This document shows positions 17,695 through 32,446 of a stretch of 64,000 bases of DNA, one piece after another. Each line of letters begins with the position of its first letter. The stretch's first letter is position 1. The notes beneath the pieces were generated by a model. The model searched no databases. It worked only from the letters and a program-made list of their open reading frames with translations, and was not told the origin of the DNA. This DNA comes from Streptococcus oralis subsp. tigurinus AZ_3a. Its GTDB lineage: Bacteria; Bacillota; Bacilli; Lactobacillales; Streptococcaceae. The stretch spans positions 24,341-88,340 of the forward strand of contig AORU01000010.1 in assembly GCA_000344275.1 (NCBI GenBank). Reading direction: 5' to 3'. Both the position numbers and the translations under genes were made by a program.

Positions 17695-18586
17695 CTTCGA
17701 TTTCCCCACTTTCTGATGGTGTAGAAGGTGCTGTTACAGCTACTTTTTGGCTGTTCTTAAAGTGAACAACTGCAAGGAAGATACCTACGATAGAAACACC
17801 AATCATAGATAAACCTTTGAAGTTATTAGCAAAGCCAATCTTTTCAGCAACATCAGCAGGAAGAGTACCAAGGATACCCGCAACAGCTCCACCAAGACCT
17901 GTTACATATGAGTAAAGAACAGTCAACATAGCTGTCAAACCAAATCCCATTGCAAGGTAGTGAAGGTTACGTTTAACTGGAAGGTAACGAAGCAAGATTG
18001 CAAATCCAAGACCTGGAAGCATACGTCCTGCAAGTGTCAAACCATCTGCAATCCATTGATATTCTTTAACAAGGTCTACTACTGATTGTACAAAAGCACC
18101 ACCAAAAGCAAGAGCGAAGAATACTGGAAGGGCACGAGAAAGAGCCCAAGGCACTGCACCAAGTAGGTAGTTGCGTTCGATACCTTTGTAATCAAAGCGT
18201 TCGATTGCAGCATCAATACGGTGTGCAAAGAAAGTAGTTGTCATACGTCCAAGAACGTCGAAGTATGTCAAAAGTGCTGCTACTGGTACAGCGATTGTTG
18301 TGATTGCAAGATCTGTATCAATACCTTGAGAGATAGAGAATGCTGTTGCAAGAACCGCACCAGAAGTTGCATCGATACGAGAAGCACCACCGAAGGTACC
18401 AACCCCGAGAACGAACAACTGCAAGCTACCACCGATAAACAAACCCGTTGTCACATCTCCCATGATCAAACCAGTAATGAAACCAGCGAATACAGGGGAA
18501 CCTGCAGATGAAACGATTGTCAACTCATCACAGATTTGATAAGCTGAGTACAAAGTGAGAAGTAAAATTTGCCACCATTGTATCAT
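17681..18586 (-). CDS. PTS mannose-family IIC component
   Basis: A 301-residue polytopic membrane protein starting MIQWWQILLLTLYSAYQICDEL. The conserved SPVFAGFITGLIMGD and GGSLQLFVLGVGTFGGASRIDATSGA loops of the sorbose/mannose IIC family lie in the first third. Up to eight hydrophobic segments follow. The C-terminal tail is acidic. It binds and translocates the sugar together with IID. Given the neighbouring bgaC, the likely substrate is a galactose-containing sugar such as Gal-beta-1,3-GlcNAc or its breakdown product; this is inference. Confidence 0.93.
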   Translation of the reverse strand: MIQWWQILLLTLYSAYQICDELTIVSSAGSPVFAGFITGLIMGDVTTGLFIGGSLQLFVLGVGTFGGASRIDATSGAVLATAFSISQGIDTDLAITTIAVPVAALLTYFDVLGRMTTTFFAHRIDAAIERFDYKGIERNYLLGAVPWALSRALPVFFALAFGGAFVQSVVDLVKEYQWIADGLTLAGRMLPGLGFAILLRYLPVKRNLHYLAMGFGLTAMLTVLYSYVTGLGGAVAGILGTLPADVAEKIGFANNFKGLSMIGVSIVGIFLAVVHFKNSQKVAVTAPSTPSESGEIEDDEF

Positions 18587-18612
18587 AACAATGACCTCCT
18601 AAAAATTTTTTC

Positions 18613-19085
18613 CTATTTTAACAAGCTCAAAAAGTCTGAAACTGGATCATTTGGAACCATTTGAGCAGTGAGTTTCACACCTTTTTCTGCTAGTTTGTGG
18701 AAATCTTCCACATCCTTGTCTACCACGTTGATAGAACGTGTGATAGAGCGAGTTTCTGGTGTTTGAGACATATTCCCAACATTGAGGGTTTCAAGTGGTA
18801 CACCTGCTTCTACCAAACCAAGGAAGCGGTCTGGTTTACGAGCCACGATAAAGAGACGTTGGCTATCGTATTTACCAGCAAGAATATTGGCTGCCGCTTT
18901 TTCAATTGGCAAAATACTCAATTTCACACCTGGTGGTGTCGCAAGTTTCAAACCACTCTTTTCAACGTCGTTGTTGACAACTTCGTCATCTACAACCATA
19001 ATACGTGAAACATTTAGTTTTCCAGCCCATAGATTGGCTACTTGTCCGTGGATCAAACGTCCATCGATACGGCATCCTACAATTG

Positions 19086-19089
<4 letters not shown>
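18613..19089 (-). CDS. PTS mannose-family IIB component
   Basis: A 158-residue cytoplasmic subunit. His14 in RIDGRLIHGQVANLW is the phospho-acceptor that hands phosphate to the sugar. LNVGNMSQTPETRSITRSI is the conserved second loop. The start overlaps the bgaC stop by four bases, so the two are coupled. IIB and the cytosolic beta-galactosidase in one operon suggest import of a galactoside as a phosphorylated product. Confidence 0.93.
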
Positions 19090-20873
<1,784 letters not shown>

Positions 20874-20894
20874 GTTACCACCTCTGATGAATTA

Positions 20895-20917
20895 AGTTTG
20901 CGCTTTCATTTATTATA
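20895..20917 (-). promoter_or_regulatory. bgaC promoter -10 and catabolite-response (cre) site
   Basis: On the minus strand a perfect TATAAT (20917-20912) is followed by TGAAAGCGCAAACT (20908-20895), which matches the cre consensus TGNAANCGNNNNCA at all fixed positions but the last. Its place over the transcription start suggests CcpA repression when glucose is present. The -35 box is poor, which fits a need for induction. Confidence 0.65.
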
Positions 20918-21196
20918 ATATTAAATATAATCAAATCTTTTGCATTTGTCAATAGGTTTTAGAAAATTCTTTAAAATTTTTCTATTTTTTTACTTACCAT
21001 TTACCAAAATTATCTAAAAATAGCTTGAAAGCGATATTTTAATGTATGATAATTCACAAGGTTATAAAATGGAATTTTTTACATGTAACATAACATTTTT
21101 AGTCTATTATTTTAATTTTTTTTTTACCTAAATACTACTAATTTGTCTGTATTTATGGTAAAATCAAGACTGGAGAAAGAGAATCGAGGTGAAATT

Positions 21197-21913
21197 ATGG
21201 CTATTCCAAAATACCAATATATTAAAGATGAATTAAAAAACAAAATCATCTCTGGTCAATTTGCAAGTGGAGATAAATTTTATACAGAAGCAGAATTGAT
21301 CGCGATGTATGATGTTAGTTCAATCACTGTTGTGCGTGCTTTGAATGACCTTGCAAAAGACGGCTATATTGTCCGCCAACAAGGGAAAGGGACTTTCGTT
21401 TCACGTGCACGTAAACACAAACTCGTTGAGTTTTCAGATGTCGAAATCTTTGAAACAAAAGATGATAAAGTTACTGTCCTTTCTATCGAACGCGGAAACA
21501 AGCTTGAATACCTAGAGAAACTTGGATTACGCGGAGATCAGTTCTACTACAAAATTGAACGTACCCGTCAAACAAATGGCGTAACTTATATCTACCACAC
21601 ATCTTATATTCCTGAACAATATATCAATGCTAACTATCCAAATCTTGACTATTATAGTTCTATCTATAAACGCTTCAAATTGGATTACCGCATTCACATG
21701 AACGATGAACATTTTGAGGAAATCAATGAAATCGCATTTCCAACACCAGAGCACGTTGCTTCTGTACTTGGAATCGATACGCAATTTCCAACTGTCTTCC
21801 AAACGAAGACTACTAAACTTGAGGCTACTGGCCAAGTCCTCGCCTATAGTGAAACGTATAAGCGAGCAGACTACTACAAAATTAAATTTCTCTCATGTAA
21901 TCGAGGTCATTAA
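21197..21913 (+). CDS. bgaR: GntR/HutC-family regulator of the galactoside operon
   Basis: A 238-residue regulator. The N-terminal winged helix (YQYIKDELKNKI, then ASGDKFYTEAELIAMYDVSSITVVRALNDLAKDGYIVR split by the usual turns) is followed by GKGTFVS and a UTRA ligand-binding domain, which in this family binds phosphorylated sugars. The ATG at 21197 has a GAGGTGA ribosome site. It is divergent from bgaC and upstream of strH, so it probably controls both. The symbol follows pneumococcal usage from memory. A terminator follows at 21918. Confidence 0.85.
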   Translation: MAIPKYQYIKDELKNKIISGQFASGDKFYTEAELIAMYDVSSITVVRALNDLAKDGYIVRQQGKGTFVSRARKHKLVEFSDVEIFETKDDKVTVLSIERGNKLEYLEKLGLRGDQFYYKIERTRQTNGVTYIYHTSYIPEQYINANYPNLDYYSSIYKRFKLDYRIHMNDEHFEEINEIAFPTPEHVASVLGIDTQFPTVFQTKTTKLEATGQVLAYSETYKRADYYKIKFLSCNRGH

Positions 21914-21917
21914 GAGA

Positions 21918-21943
21918 AAGCTTGAGCCCAGCTCAGGCTTTTT
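21918..21943 (+). terminator. Terminator after the GntR gene
   Basis: AAGCTTGAG and CTCAGGCTT form a 9-bp stem (one wobble pair) followed by a T run. Confidence 0.75.
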
Positions 21944-22123
21944 CTATATTCATTATAGCACGAGAAAGAGGTTGTGAGAACGCTATGGAGGACTCTTATT
22001 TAATTAGTAGCGTTTTTACTAAAAACAAGTTAAATATTAGCTTTCTCTTTCTTATTTCTGGAAATAATTTTCTTCTAAATCTTATGATTTCCTCTATTTA
22101 TTATAGTTCTTATATAAACCCAC

Positions 22124-22189
22124 TTGACATTTTACTCCTTAGATAATAAAATAAAATCGGTTTTATGTAAACGTTATCATATATGATAA
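22124..22189 (+). promoter_or_regulatory. strH promoter with perfect cre site and palindrome
   Basis: TTGACA (22124-22129), a 17-base spacer and TAAAAT (22147-22152) form the promoter. TGTAAACGTTATCA (22166-22179) fits the cre consensus completely and lies just after the predicted start, so CcpA would act as a block. It overlaps the perfect 16-base palindrome TTATCATATATGATAA (22174-22189), a candidate site for the neighbouring GntR regulator. Confidence 0.75.
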
Positions 22190-22192
22190 TAA

Positions 22193-26235
<4,043 letters not shown>

Positions 26236-26255
26236 ACCCCTTCGATAAGCATACA

Positions 26256-26282
26256 AAAAAGCGAGATTGAATCTCGCTTTTT
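26256..26282. terminator. Bidirectional terminator between strH and purB
   Basis: AAAAAGCGAGAT/ATCTCGCTTTTT forms a perfect stem with A and T runs at each side. It serves both convergent genes. Confidence 0.85.
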
Positions 26283-26292
26283 ATTGTTAGGA

Positions 26293-27591
26293 TTAATCAC
26301 CGAGTCCGATACGTTCAAAGATATCATCCACACGTTTAGTGTAGTATGCAGGGTTGAAGATTTCGTCGATTTCTTCTTGAGTGAGGCGTGAAGTTACTTC
26401 TGGATCTGCTTCAAGAAGTGGTTTAAAGTCTACTTGGTTGTCCCAAGAGTAGGCCGTTTTTGGTTGTACCAAGTCATAGGCTTGCTCACGCGTCATTCCC
26501 TTCTCGATCAAGGTCAACATAGCACGTTGGCTAAAGATAAGACCGAAAGTTGAGTTCATGTTGCGGATCATATTTTCTGGGAAGACCGTCAAGTTCTTGA
26601 CGATATTTCCAAAACGGTTGAGCATGTAGTCAATCAAAATAGTCGTATCTGGTGTGATGATACGCTCAGCTGATGAGTGAGAAATATCACGTTCATGCCA
26701 AAGAGCGACGTTCTCATAGGCTGTCACCATATGACCACGGATAACACGCGCCAGACCAGTCATGTTTTCAGAACCGATAGGGTTGCGTTTGTGAGGCATA
26801 GCAGATGAACCTTTTTGACCTTTGGCAAAGAACTCTTCTACTTCGCGTTGTTCCGATTTTTGCAAACCACGAATCTCAGTCGCCATACGCTCGATTGAAG
26901 TCGCGATGCTAGCAAGAACTGCAAAGTACTCAGCGTGAAGGTCACGAGGAAGCACCTGTGTAGAGATTTCTTGAGCACGGATGCCCAGTTTGTCGCAGAC
27001 GTATTGCTCTACAAATGGAGGGATATTGGCAAAGTTCCCAACCGCACCAGAAATCTTACCAGCTTCCACACCAGCAGCCGCATGCTCGAAACGCTCGATG
27101 TTCCGCTTCATTTCGCTGTACCAAGTCGCCAATTTAAGACCAAAAGTTGTCGGCTCAGCGTGCACACCGTGGGTACGACCCATCATGATGGTGAACTTGT
27201 GCTCCTTAGCCTTATCAGCGATGATGTTGGTGAAGTTTTCAAGGTCACGACGGATGATGTCGTTGGCCTGCTTATAAAGGTAACCATAAGCAGTATCCAC
27301 CACGTCAGTAGAAGTCAAACCATAGTGGACCCACTTGCGCTCTTCACCAAGCGTCTCAGAAACCGCACGCGTGAAAGCCACCACATCGTGGCGCGTCTCC
27401 TGCTCAATCTCCAAAATACGGTCAATGTCAAAGTCCGCCTTTTCGCGAATCAAAGCCACATCTTCCTTAGGGATTTCCCCCAATTCAGCCCATGCCTCGT
27501 CAGCCAAGATTTCCACCTCAAGCCAAGCACGGTATTTATTTTCTTCACTCCAAATGTTCGCCATTTCTGGGCGACTATATCTTTCAATCAT
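26293..27591 (-). CDS. purB: Adenylosuccinate lyase
   Basis: A 432-residue member of the fumarase/aspartase superfamily that cleaves SAICAR in IMP synthesis and adenylosuccinate in AMP synthesis. The signature [16 protein letters not shown] near residue 262 carries the mobile catalytic loop. TSTDVVDTA near 92 and [11 protein letters not shown] near 140 are the other two active-site segments. Length is normal. It is the last purine gene of the leftward array, but an AT-rich three-gene cassette separates it from purK. It probably has its own promoter in the gap at 27592-27803. Confidence 0.96.
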   Translation of the reverse strand: MIERYSRPEMANIWSEENKYRAWLEVEILADEAWAELGEIPKEDVALIREKADFDIDRILEIEQETRHDVVAFTRAVSETLGEERKWVHYGLTSTDVVDTAYGYLYKQANDIIRRDLENFTNIIADKAKEHKFTIMMGRTHGVHAEPTTFGLKLATWYSEMKRNIERFEHAAAGVEAGKISGAVGNFANIPPFVEQYVCDKLGIRAQEISTQVLPRDLHAEYFAVLASIATSIERMATEIRGLQKSEQREVEEFFAKGQKGSSAMPHKRNPIGSENMTGLARVIRGHMVTAYENVALWHERDISHSSAERIITPDTTILIDYMLNRFGNIVKNLTVFPENMIRNMNSTFGLIFSQRAMLTLIEKGMTREQAYDLVQPKTAYSWDNQVDFKPLLEADPEVTSRLTQEEIDEIFNPAYYTKRVDDIFERIGLGD

Positions 27592-27803
27592 GTAATTTTA
27601 TTTTCCTTTCTTTTAATGTTTCACTTAAGTGGTGGGTCGGACACCTGCAACTTTCTTCGAGATCTCATGACTAAATCTTGAACCTAAAGTCGCAAGATAA
27701 CTTTCTAAATGTTGAATGATTAGGTAATATAGTTAGTTTCAAAAATATAATTGTTATTCACTATTATATTTATTACAAAACACCAGCCAATACAAAACCA
27801 TAT

Positions 27804-28415
27804 CTATTTAGTATCACTAAATTTTCTTAAAATTTCAGAATCATTATTTTCTTTATTGATATCATCACTATAACAGAAACTGATACTAGTGTCATTTTCA
27901 AAATATCTAAACAAATCTGGTCGCAACAATTTGGTTTTATCTGAATTAAACTCACTTCGTTGTCCCCCATTTGAATTTCTTTTTACGCCATAACAATAAA
28001 TTTTATTTGGATTCTCTGCATCACTCCGACTTAGAGAATTTACTAAGGCGGCTTGTTCAGCAGCTGTTCTTTGTTCAGGAACCTTTTTGGGTATTGACTC
28101 ACCTAATTGATTTGTGAATTGCTTTAGTATATTACCTAAATTATCACCGTACTCAATTCCAAAAAATTCTCTTAAAGTTCTAGCTTCTACAATCAATCTT
28201 TGGCTGTTTGCCTCGACTTGTAACTCATGGTATAAGTTATCAGCTTCTATAAAATGTAGCTTCACTAATGCGTACTCTTCAATCCTTTGCTCCCTACCAA
28301 CAAATCGTTTTACAAGGACGATATACTCCACTCTTTTATAGACAAAGATAAAACTACAGATAGTCCATTTCTTTGCTACCATATCATTTTTTAAGTATTT
28401 GAGATTTTCTAACAT
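27804..28415 (-). CDS. Hypothetical protein, DUF6037-like
   Basis: A 203-residue protein not recognised with certainty. It resembles from memory the DUF6037 family (N-terminus LENLKYLKNDMVAKKWTICS, then FVYKRVEYIVLVKRF). The N-terminal half looks like an alpha/beta fold with charged strands (ALVKLHFIEADNLYHELQVEANSQ). The C-terminal half is polar and Ser/Asn-rich. No membrane segment or catalytic motif is visible. It is the third gene of an AT-rich leftward cassette (345-, 47- and 203-residue products) inserted between purK and purB. Composition differs sharply from the purine genes on both sides. Confidence 0.7.
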   Translation of the reverse strand: MLENLKYLKNDMVAKKWTICSFIFVYKRVEYIVLVKRFVGREQRIEEYALVKLHFIEADNLYHELQVEANSQRLIVEARTLREFFGIEYGDNLGNILKQFTNQLGESIPKKVPEQRTAAEQAALVNSLSRSDAENPNKIYCYGVKRNSNGGQRSEFNSDKTKLLRPDLFRYFENDTSISFCYSDDINKENNDSEILRKFSDTK

Positions 28416-28496
28416 GATGAGATTATTCTCCTATCTTTCAATTCAATTTAAAACGTAGCCTTTTCCCCAAATTTAATTCTATGTATGACAGTAAAT

Positions 28497-28640
28497 CTAT
28501 TTATTTTTTCTGCCGTCAATAAATGTAACTACTGAAACAACTGTGGCAATCACTGTCATAATTTTTCCTGCATGGTTCTTTACAAATTTAACAGGCTTAT
28601 TCATGCTTTTTCCAATCTTGTGTATTTGCTTTCTATCCAT
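28497..28640 (-). CDS. 47-residue single-span membrane protein
   Basis: A small gene starting MDRKQIHKIGKSMNKPVKF, with one hydrophobic stretch (IMTVIATVVSVVTFI, residues 27-41) and a basic end (DGRKNK). The ATG at 28638-28640 overlaps the stop of the 345-residue gene by 8 bases and has GGGAG as ribosome site, so the two are coupled. The positive-inside rule is ambiguous because both ends are basic. Coupled small membrane proteins are common in toxin-antitoxin and defence modules, but nothing in the sequence proves that here. Confidence 0.7.
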   Translation of the reverse strand: MDRKQIHKIGKSMNKPVKFVKNHAGKIMTVIATVVSVVTFIDGRKNK

Positions 28641-29670
28641 CTTTTACTCCCTTTAATAATTCCTGACCTGAAAATTCAATTGTAATAATATCATCATCTG
28701 ACAATTCAGTTGCTCCAATTTTTCCAATAAAATCATTCAGCTCGATACACCATTTTAACCGCCCTTGCTCCTCTGCACTTATTTCCTGTAATTCTACCAG
28801 TTTTGATATATACTCATGGTTATTTTCAATCAAATTCTTAACAGGCGTATAAACAGTGTCAATCAAGCCATTGTTACCTGTCACTGTATATATTTTAGCC
28901 AGTAAATCACTTGCCTTTACAATATATGAAAATTGGTCATTTAATTCTGCAAAGCTATTTGAAACATCCTCATTAAATTTATCATCAATAGTTGATTTTA
29001 GAAATAAAAATAAATTAGTTTTTGGTATGGATAAATTTTTAGCCACAACTTCTTCAAATTCTTTTATAATAGATGCTCGTCCTTCATTTAATTGATTAAT
29101 TGCATTCAATAACAGATACTCTTTTTGAGGATTTTCATCACTCATTAATAATGCTTGCTCTATTGTACTTTCTGCCCCCAATATTTTGGACCGCCTATCA
29201 TCTTTTTGACCTTGTTTAATATCTAAAGAAATCTGTTTTACTTCTGACAGCAATAACTCCAGTTCACTTACTTTTTGAGCTTCAACCAACCGATTTACAT
29301 TTGACACAACATTTTGTAAAGCTTCTGGATTGTCTAATACAATTTTTTCAAGTCTAGCCATTGAAACAATATTATTATTAGTCCCTTTTGATACAAAATT
29401 TGGCAATAAAGACTTCATATCTACCGTTTTTTGAAAATCAATATCTCCCCTATTGAATTTATCTAGCTGTTCTTGAGTAAATTTAACAACATATATTTCT
29501 TTAGGATCAATATTCTGTTTTACTTCATTATAGGAGTTAACGATGGTAGTAAAGTAATTTCCAACTTTTTCAAACATCTTACTTTTATTTTGAAAAAGTC
29601 TAATATCAAGTTGACTACTATTTTTCTCTTCTTCAATGAGTTTATCGTTCTTTAAAGCTAACTCTCCCAT
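28633..29670 (-). CDS. Hypothetical alpha-helical protein
   Basis: A 345-residue protein that I do not recognise. It is acidic and Leu/Glu/Lys/Asn-rich, and almost the whole length predicts as helix, with heptad-like stretches (KNDKLIEEEKNSSQLDIRLFQNK; ELELLLSEVKQISLDIKQ; ELNDQFSYIVKASDLLAK). A short strand-like segment (EIYVVKFTQEQLDKF) lies near residue 60. It has no signal peptide, membrane span or nucleotide-binding motif. It opens the three-gene AT-rich cassette and is coupled to the 47-residue membrane protein. The context suggests horizontally gained cargo within the purine locus. Confidence 0.7.
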   Translation of the reverse strand: MGELALKNDKLIEEEKNSSQLDIRLFQNKSKMFEKVGNYFTTIVNSYNEVKQNIDPKEIYVVKFTQEQLDKFNRGDIDFQKTVDMKSLLPNFVSKGTNNNIVSMARLEKIVLDNPEALQNVVSNVNRLVEAQKVSELELLLSEVKQISLDIKQGQKDDRRSKILGAESTIEQALLMSDENPQKEYLLLNAINQLNEGRASIIKEFEEVVAKNLSIPKTNLFLFLKSTIDDKFNEDVSNSFAELNDQFSYIVKASDLLAKIYTVTGNNGLIDTVYTPVKNLIENNHEYISKLVELQEISAEEQGRLKWCIELNDFIGKIGATELSDDDIITIEFSGQELLKGVKDG

Positions 29671-29685
29671 TTTGTATCTCCTACT

Positions 29686-29880
29686 TTAAAATTCCTCAAA
29701 CTCTTCTTTCCCAATCCACACAAATGGACAATGATCTAGCGTATTCAAATCCGTATCCAGTGGCAAATCATAAATCGCAAAATAGTTTTCTGGGTACTGA
29801 GCTACTAACTCTTCATACTTGTCTTTCACCTTTTCGTGATTGCCACTAGCACACCGGACTTCAACGACTGCTCCACAGTC
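29686..29880 (-). pseudogene. 3' remnant of an unknown gene
   Basis: A 64-codon open frame ending FVWIGKEEFEEF with no start codon. It begins directly after an in-frame TAA and contains no ATG, GTG or TTG before a cysteine-containing opening (CGAVVEVRCASGN). The protein-like composition suggests the C-terminal piece of a gene whose 5' part was lost where the reductase gene or the cassette was inserted. Family unknown. Confidence 0.5.
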
Positions 29881-29920
29881 TTATCTTATTCAATAAAACC
29901 ATTGTACAACCCAGAATACT

Positions 29921-30871
29921 CTAGACAGAAATCCCCTTCATATTGGCTTCCAGAATAGGCATCTCAACACCCAACTCCAGACCAGTCTGATAAACACTTT
30001 GACAACAATAAAAGATATCTTGTTTGTCATTATGCAAGGTCATGATTTTTCGGGTCAGCTCATTTTTCGCAAACATAGTTTTCATGGCCTTCCCTGCAAT
30101 CCAAGCGGGAATTTTATAAGGCAAGAGTTCTGCTTTGTAAAGTTTCAAATTCACACCACGCGCTTCTACGACTTTCAAAGCCTCTCGAATGGCCTTGATG
30201 GCTAATGATAATTTCGAAGAACTGTTCATCAAGTTCAAAGCCAATTTTTCTGGATTTTCTAGATTTCCCGAGCGTGCAGCTGTCGAAGTGACACCCGCAT
30301 TAATCGCCATGTGAATCCAAATCCACTCGACCATATCATGGGGAACCTCCCACTTCAAATCTGCTGAAGTCAGCAAATCCGTCAAGTCAGCATAATTGGG
30401 GATGTGTGCTTTTTTCTCCCCTTCTAACATTAAATGGTCGAACAAGACGCCATCTAAATGATCCTTATTCATATGACCACCAGCTGTAGGAAATGCGAGA
30501 ATATAGTCATACTCCCCTGCCCATTTCTCTACTTCCTCTCGCGTATTCCAGAAATTACAGAAGAAAACAAGAGTTCCTTTAATCTGATTTTCTCGCAGGG
30601 TTTCCACGGCTTCTTTTACAAAACCATGACGCACACTGATAAAAATAAAATCATATTCCGCATGAGCTTCCGCCACATGAACCGCATAGGTATCCTGTTT
30701 ATTTTCACCTTTGGAAACATAACGGCCATCTAGCAAATCAACTGTCAAGACGTTTGGTGCTGTACTTTTCTTACTTTCTCTCAGCACGTGATCTACCTGA
30801 TGACCTGCTTTTTGAAAAGCATAGGCATAAATGGTCCCGATAACCCCAAGACCTAAACACCTAAAAATCAA
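29921..30871 (-). CDS. Ketopantoate reductase-like (ApbA/PanE) oxidoreductase
   Basis: A 316-residue NADP-dependent reductase. The Rossmann loop GLGVIGTIYAYAF is at the very N-terminus, and NFWNTREEVE and AINAGVTSTAAR lie in the middle. The C-terminal helical domain follows (PYKIPAWIAGKAMK). PanE reduces ketopantoate in pantothenate synthesis, but many relatives act on other 2-keto acids, so the substrate is open. The most plausible start is TTG at 30871, which has GGAGAAGGGA before it and overlaps the purK stop by 11 bases. The first strand (IFRCLGLG) is less hydrophobic than usual, so the extreme N-terminus may have been replaced at the purK junction. Confidence 0.75.
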   Translation of the reverse strand: MIFRCLGLGVIGTIYAYAFQKAGHQVDHVLRESKKSTAPNVLTVDLLDGRYVSKGENKQDTYAVHVAEAHAEYDFIFISVRHGFVKEAVETLRENQIKGTLVFFCNFWNTREEVEKWAGEYDYILAFPTAGGHMNKDHLDGVLFDHLMLEGEKKAHIPNYADLTDLLTSADLKWEVPHDMVEWIWIHMAINAGVTSTAARSGNLENPEKLALNLMNSSSKLSLAIKAIREALKVVEARGVNLKLYKAELLPYKIPAWIAGKAMKTMFAKNELTRKIMTLHNDKQDIFYCCQSVYQTGLELGVEMPILEANMKGISV

Positions 30872-31952
30872 TCCCTTCTCCAAACTCAACCACGCTATCC
30901 GGCGCATTACTAAACAATGTCACGTGTCCCATTTTGCGGTTGTGCTTCGCTTCTATTTTACCATACATATGAAGGTGGGCGCTTGGATTTTCTGTGACAT
31001 ATTTTTCAGCGGCCTTGACGTGCTGGCCGAGGACATTGAGCATAACAGCTGGCGCATGCAGTTTGATAGCTGGCAATGGTGCTCCGAGAACACCCAAGAT
31101 ATGGGTGTCAAACTGCGAGAAGTCGCAGGCTTCGATAGAGTAGTGGCCCGAGTTGTGTGGCCGTGGGGCGATCTCATTGACAATGATGTCATCAGATGTC
31201 GCAAACATTTCCACGCAAAGAGTTCCAGACAAATTGAGTTGCTCAGCGATTCTCACTGCCATTGCTTTGGCTTTGGCTGCTAGACTATCCGAAATGCGAG
31301 CTGGCACAATGGTCTTAGACAGGATATTGTTGCGGTGGATATTTTCCTGAACTGGGAAAACCGTCACATCCTTGCCATTTCCTGACACGATGACAGAAAT
31401 TTCAAGGTCAAAGTTGACGAATTCTTCCAATACACAGTCTGCTGAGTCAGCTAGTGCACGGGCTTCTTCCAAGTCTACTTCTGAACGAATGACTTTTTGT
31501 CCATGCCCATCGTAACCACCAGTCGCCGTCTTGAGGACATAATTTTTAGAAAGGTCAATATCTGCCAAATCTTGACTTGAAGTCACAACCTTGTAGGGTG
31601 CCACAGTGACTTGAGCCTTATTTGAAAGAAAGTCCTTTTCAAAAATGCGATTTTGGGAGATGCGAAGCAGGTCTGTTCCTTGAGGAAGCTGACCATCCTT
31701 GATAACAGCATCCAAACCGTTGGCATCGACATTTTCAAACTCATAGGTCAGGACATCGCAACGCTCAGCCAACTGACGGAGAGCATCCACATCGTTATAA
31801 GGAGCCACGATGATTTCTGCCACACGAGAGGCTGGACAATCCGCCGCAGGATCCAGCGCGATAACCTTGTGCCCCATGTAGATAGCAGAAATGGCCATCA
31901 TCTGACCAAGCTGACCGCCACCGATAATTCCGATTGTTTTAGATGAGCTCAT
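30861..31952 (-). CDS. purK: N5-carboxyaminoimidazole ribonucleotide synthase
   Basis: A 363-residue ATP-grasp enzyme that carboxylates AIR to N5-CAIR with ATP and bicarbonate. It starts [14 protein letters not shown], has the ATP-grasp strand [15 protein letters not shown] near 140, [12 protein letters not shown], and the metal site [14 protein letters not shown] near 262. It overlaps purE, which takes its product, by 14 bases. The C-terminal end overlaps the start of a reductase gene. Confidence 0.96.
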   Translation of the reverse strand: MSSSKTIGIIGGGQLGQMMAISAIYMGHKVIALDPAADCPASRVAEIIVAPYNDVDALRQLAERCDVLTYEFENVDANGLDAVIKDGQLPQGTDLLRISQNRIFEKDFLSNKAQVTVAPYKVVTSSQDLADIDLSKNYVLKTATGGYDGHGQKVIRSEVDLEEARALADSADCVLEEFVNFDLEISVIVSGNGKDVTVFPVQENIHRNNILSKTIVPARISDSLAAKAKAMAVRIAEQLNLSGTLCVEMFATSDDIIVNEIAPRPHNSGHYSIEACDFSQFDTHILGVLGAPLPAIKLHAPAVMLNVLGQHVKAAEKYVTENPSAHLHMYGKIEAKHNRKMGHVTLFSNAPDSVVEFGEGIDF

Positions 31953-32427
31953 TTGTAGACTCCTCTGCGATTTTTCCTTGCTCTTCTGCGAAATCTGCCA
32001 ATGCTGTCGCGATAGCCTGATCCTCTACTGACAGGAGACGGAGGGCAAAGAGGGCAGCGTTAGTCGCTCCTGCTTCACCGATAGCCATAGTCGCAACAGG
32101 CACACCACCTGGCATCTGAACGATAGAGTAGAGCGAGTCTACACCACTAAGAGCACGAGACTTGACGGGAACCCCGATAACCGGAAGGGTGGTTTTAGCA
32201 GCAACCATCCCTGGCAAGTGAGCTGCGCCACCAGCACCTGCGATAATAACCTTGATACCACGGCTACGAGCTTCCTCCGCATGTCTGAACATGAGATCAG
32301 GTGTACGGTGGGCAGAGACAACCTTCTTTTCGTAGGCTACACCGAAACGGTCTAAGATTTCGGCAGTTTTTTGCATGGTTGCCCAGTCGGATTTTGAGCC
32401 CATGATGATGGAAATAATTGGTTTCAT
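31939..32427 (-). CDS. purE: N5-CAIR mutase
   Basis: A 162-residue PurE that moves the carboxyl of N5-CAIR to give CAIR. The N-terminal [14 protein letters not shown] binds the substrate phosphate. VSAHRTPD carries the catalytic histidine at about 43, and [12 protein letters not shown] and [13 protein letters not shown] complete the site. The ATG at 32427 has an AGAGGAGAAA ribosome site. It is coupled to purK downstream. Confidence 0.96.
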   Translation of the reverse strand: MKPIISIIMGSKSDWATMQKTAEILDRFGVAYEKKVVSAHRTPDLMFRHAEEARSRGIKVIIAGAGGAAHLPGMVAAKTTLPVIGVPVKSRALSGVDSLYSIVQMPGGVPVATMAIGEAGATNAALFALRLLSVEDQAIATALADFAEEQGKIAEESTNELI

Positions 32428-32446
32428 ATTTTCTCCTCTGAATAAA

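Noticed and set aside
21922..22146. Plus-strand open frame between the GntR gene and strH.
   Set aside because: It begins inside the GntR terminator, lacks a ribosome site and covers the strH promoter; the product shows no protein-like pattern.
28633..29670. Reading the 345-residue protein as a phage tape-measure or SMC-type ATPase.
   Set aside because: It is helical, but it has no Walker motif, is too short, and has no other phage genes around it.
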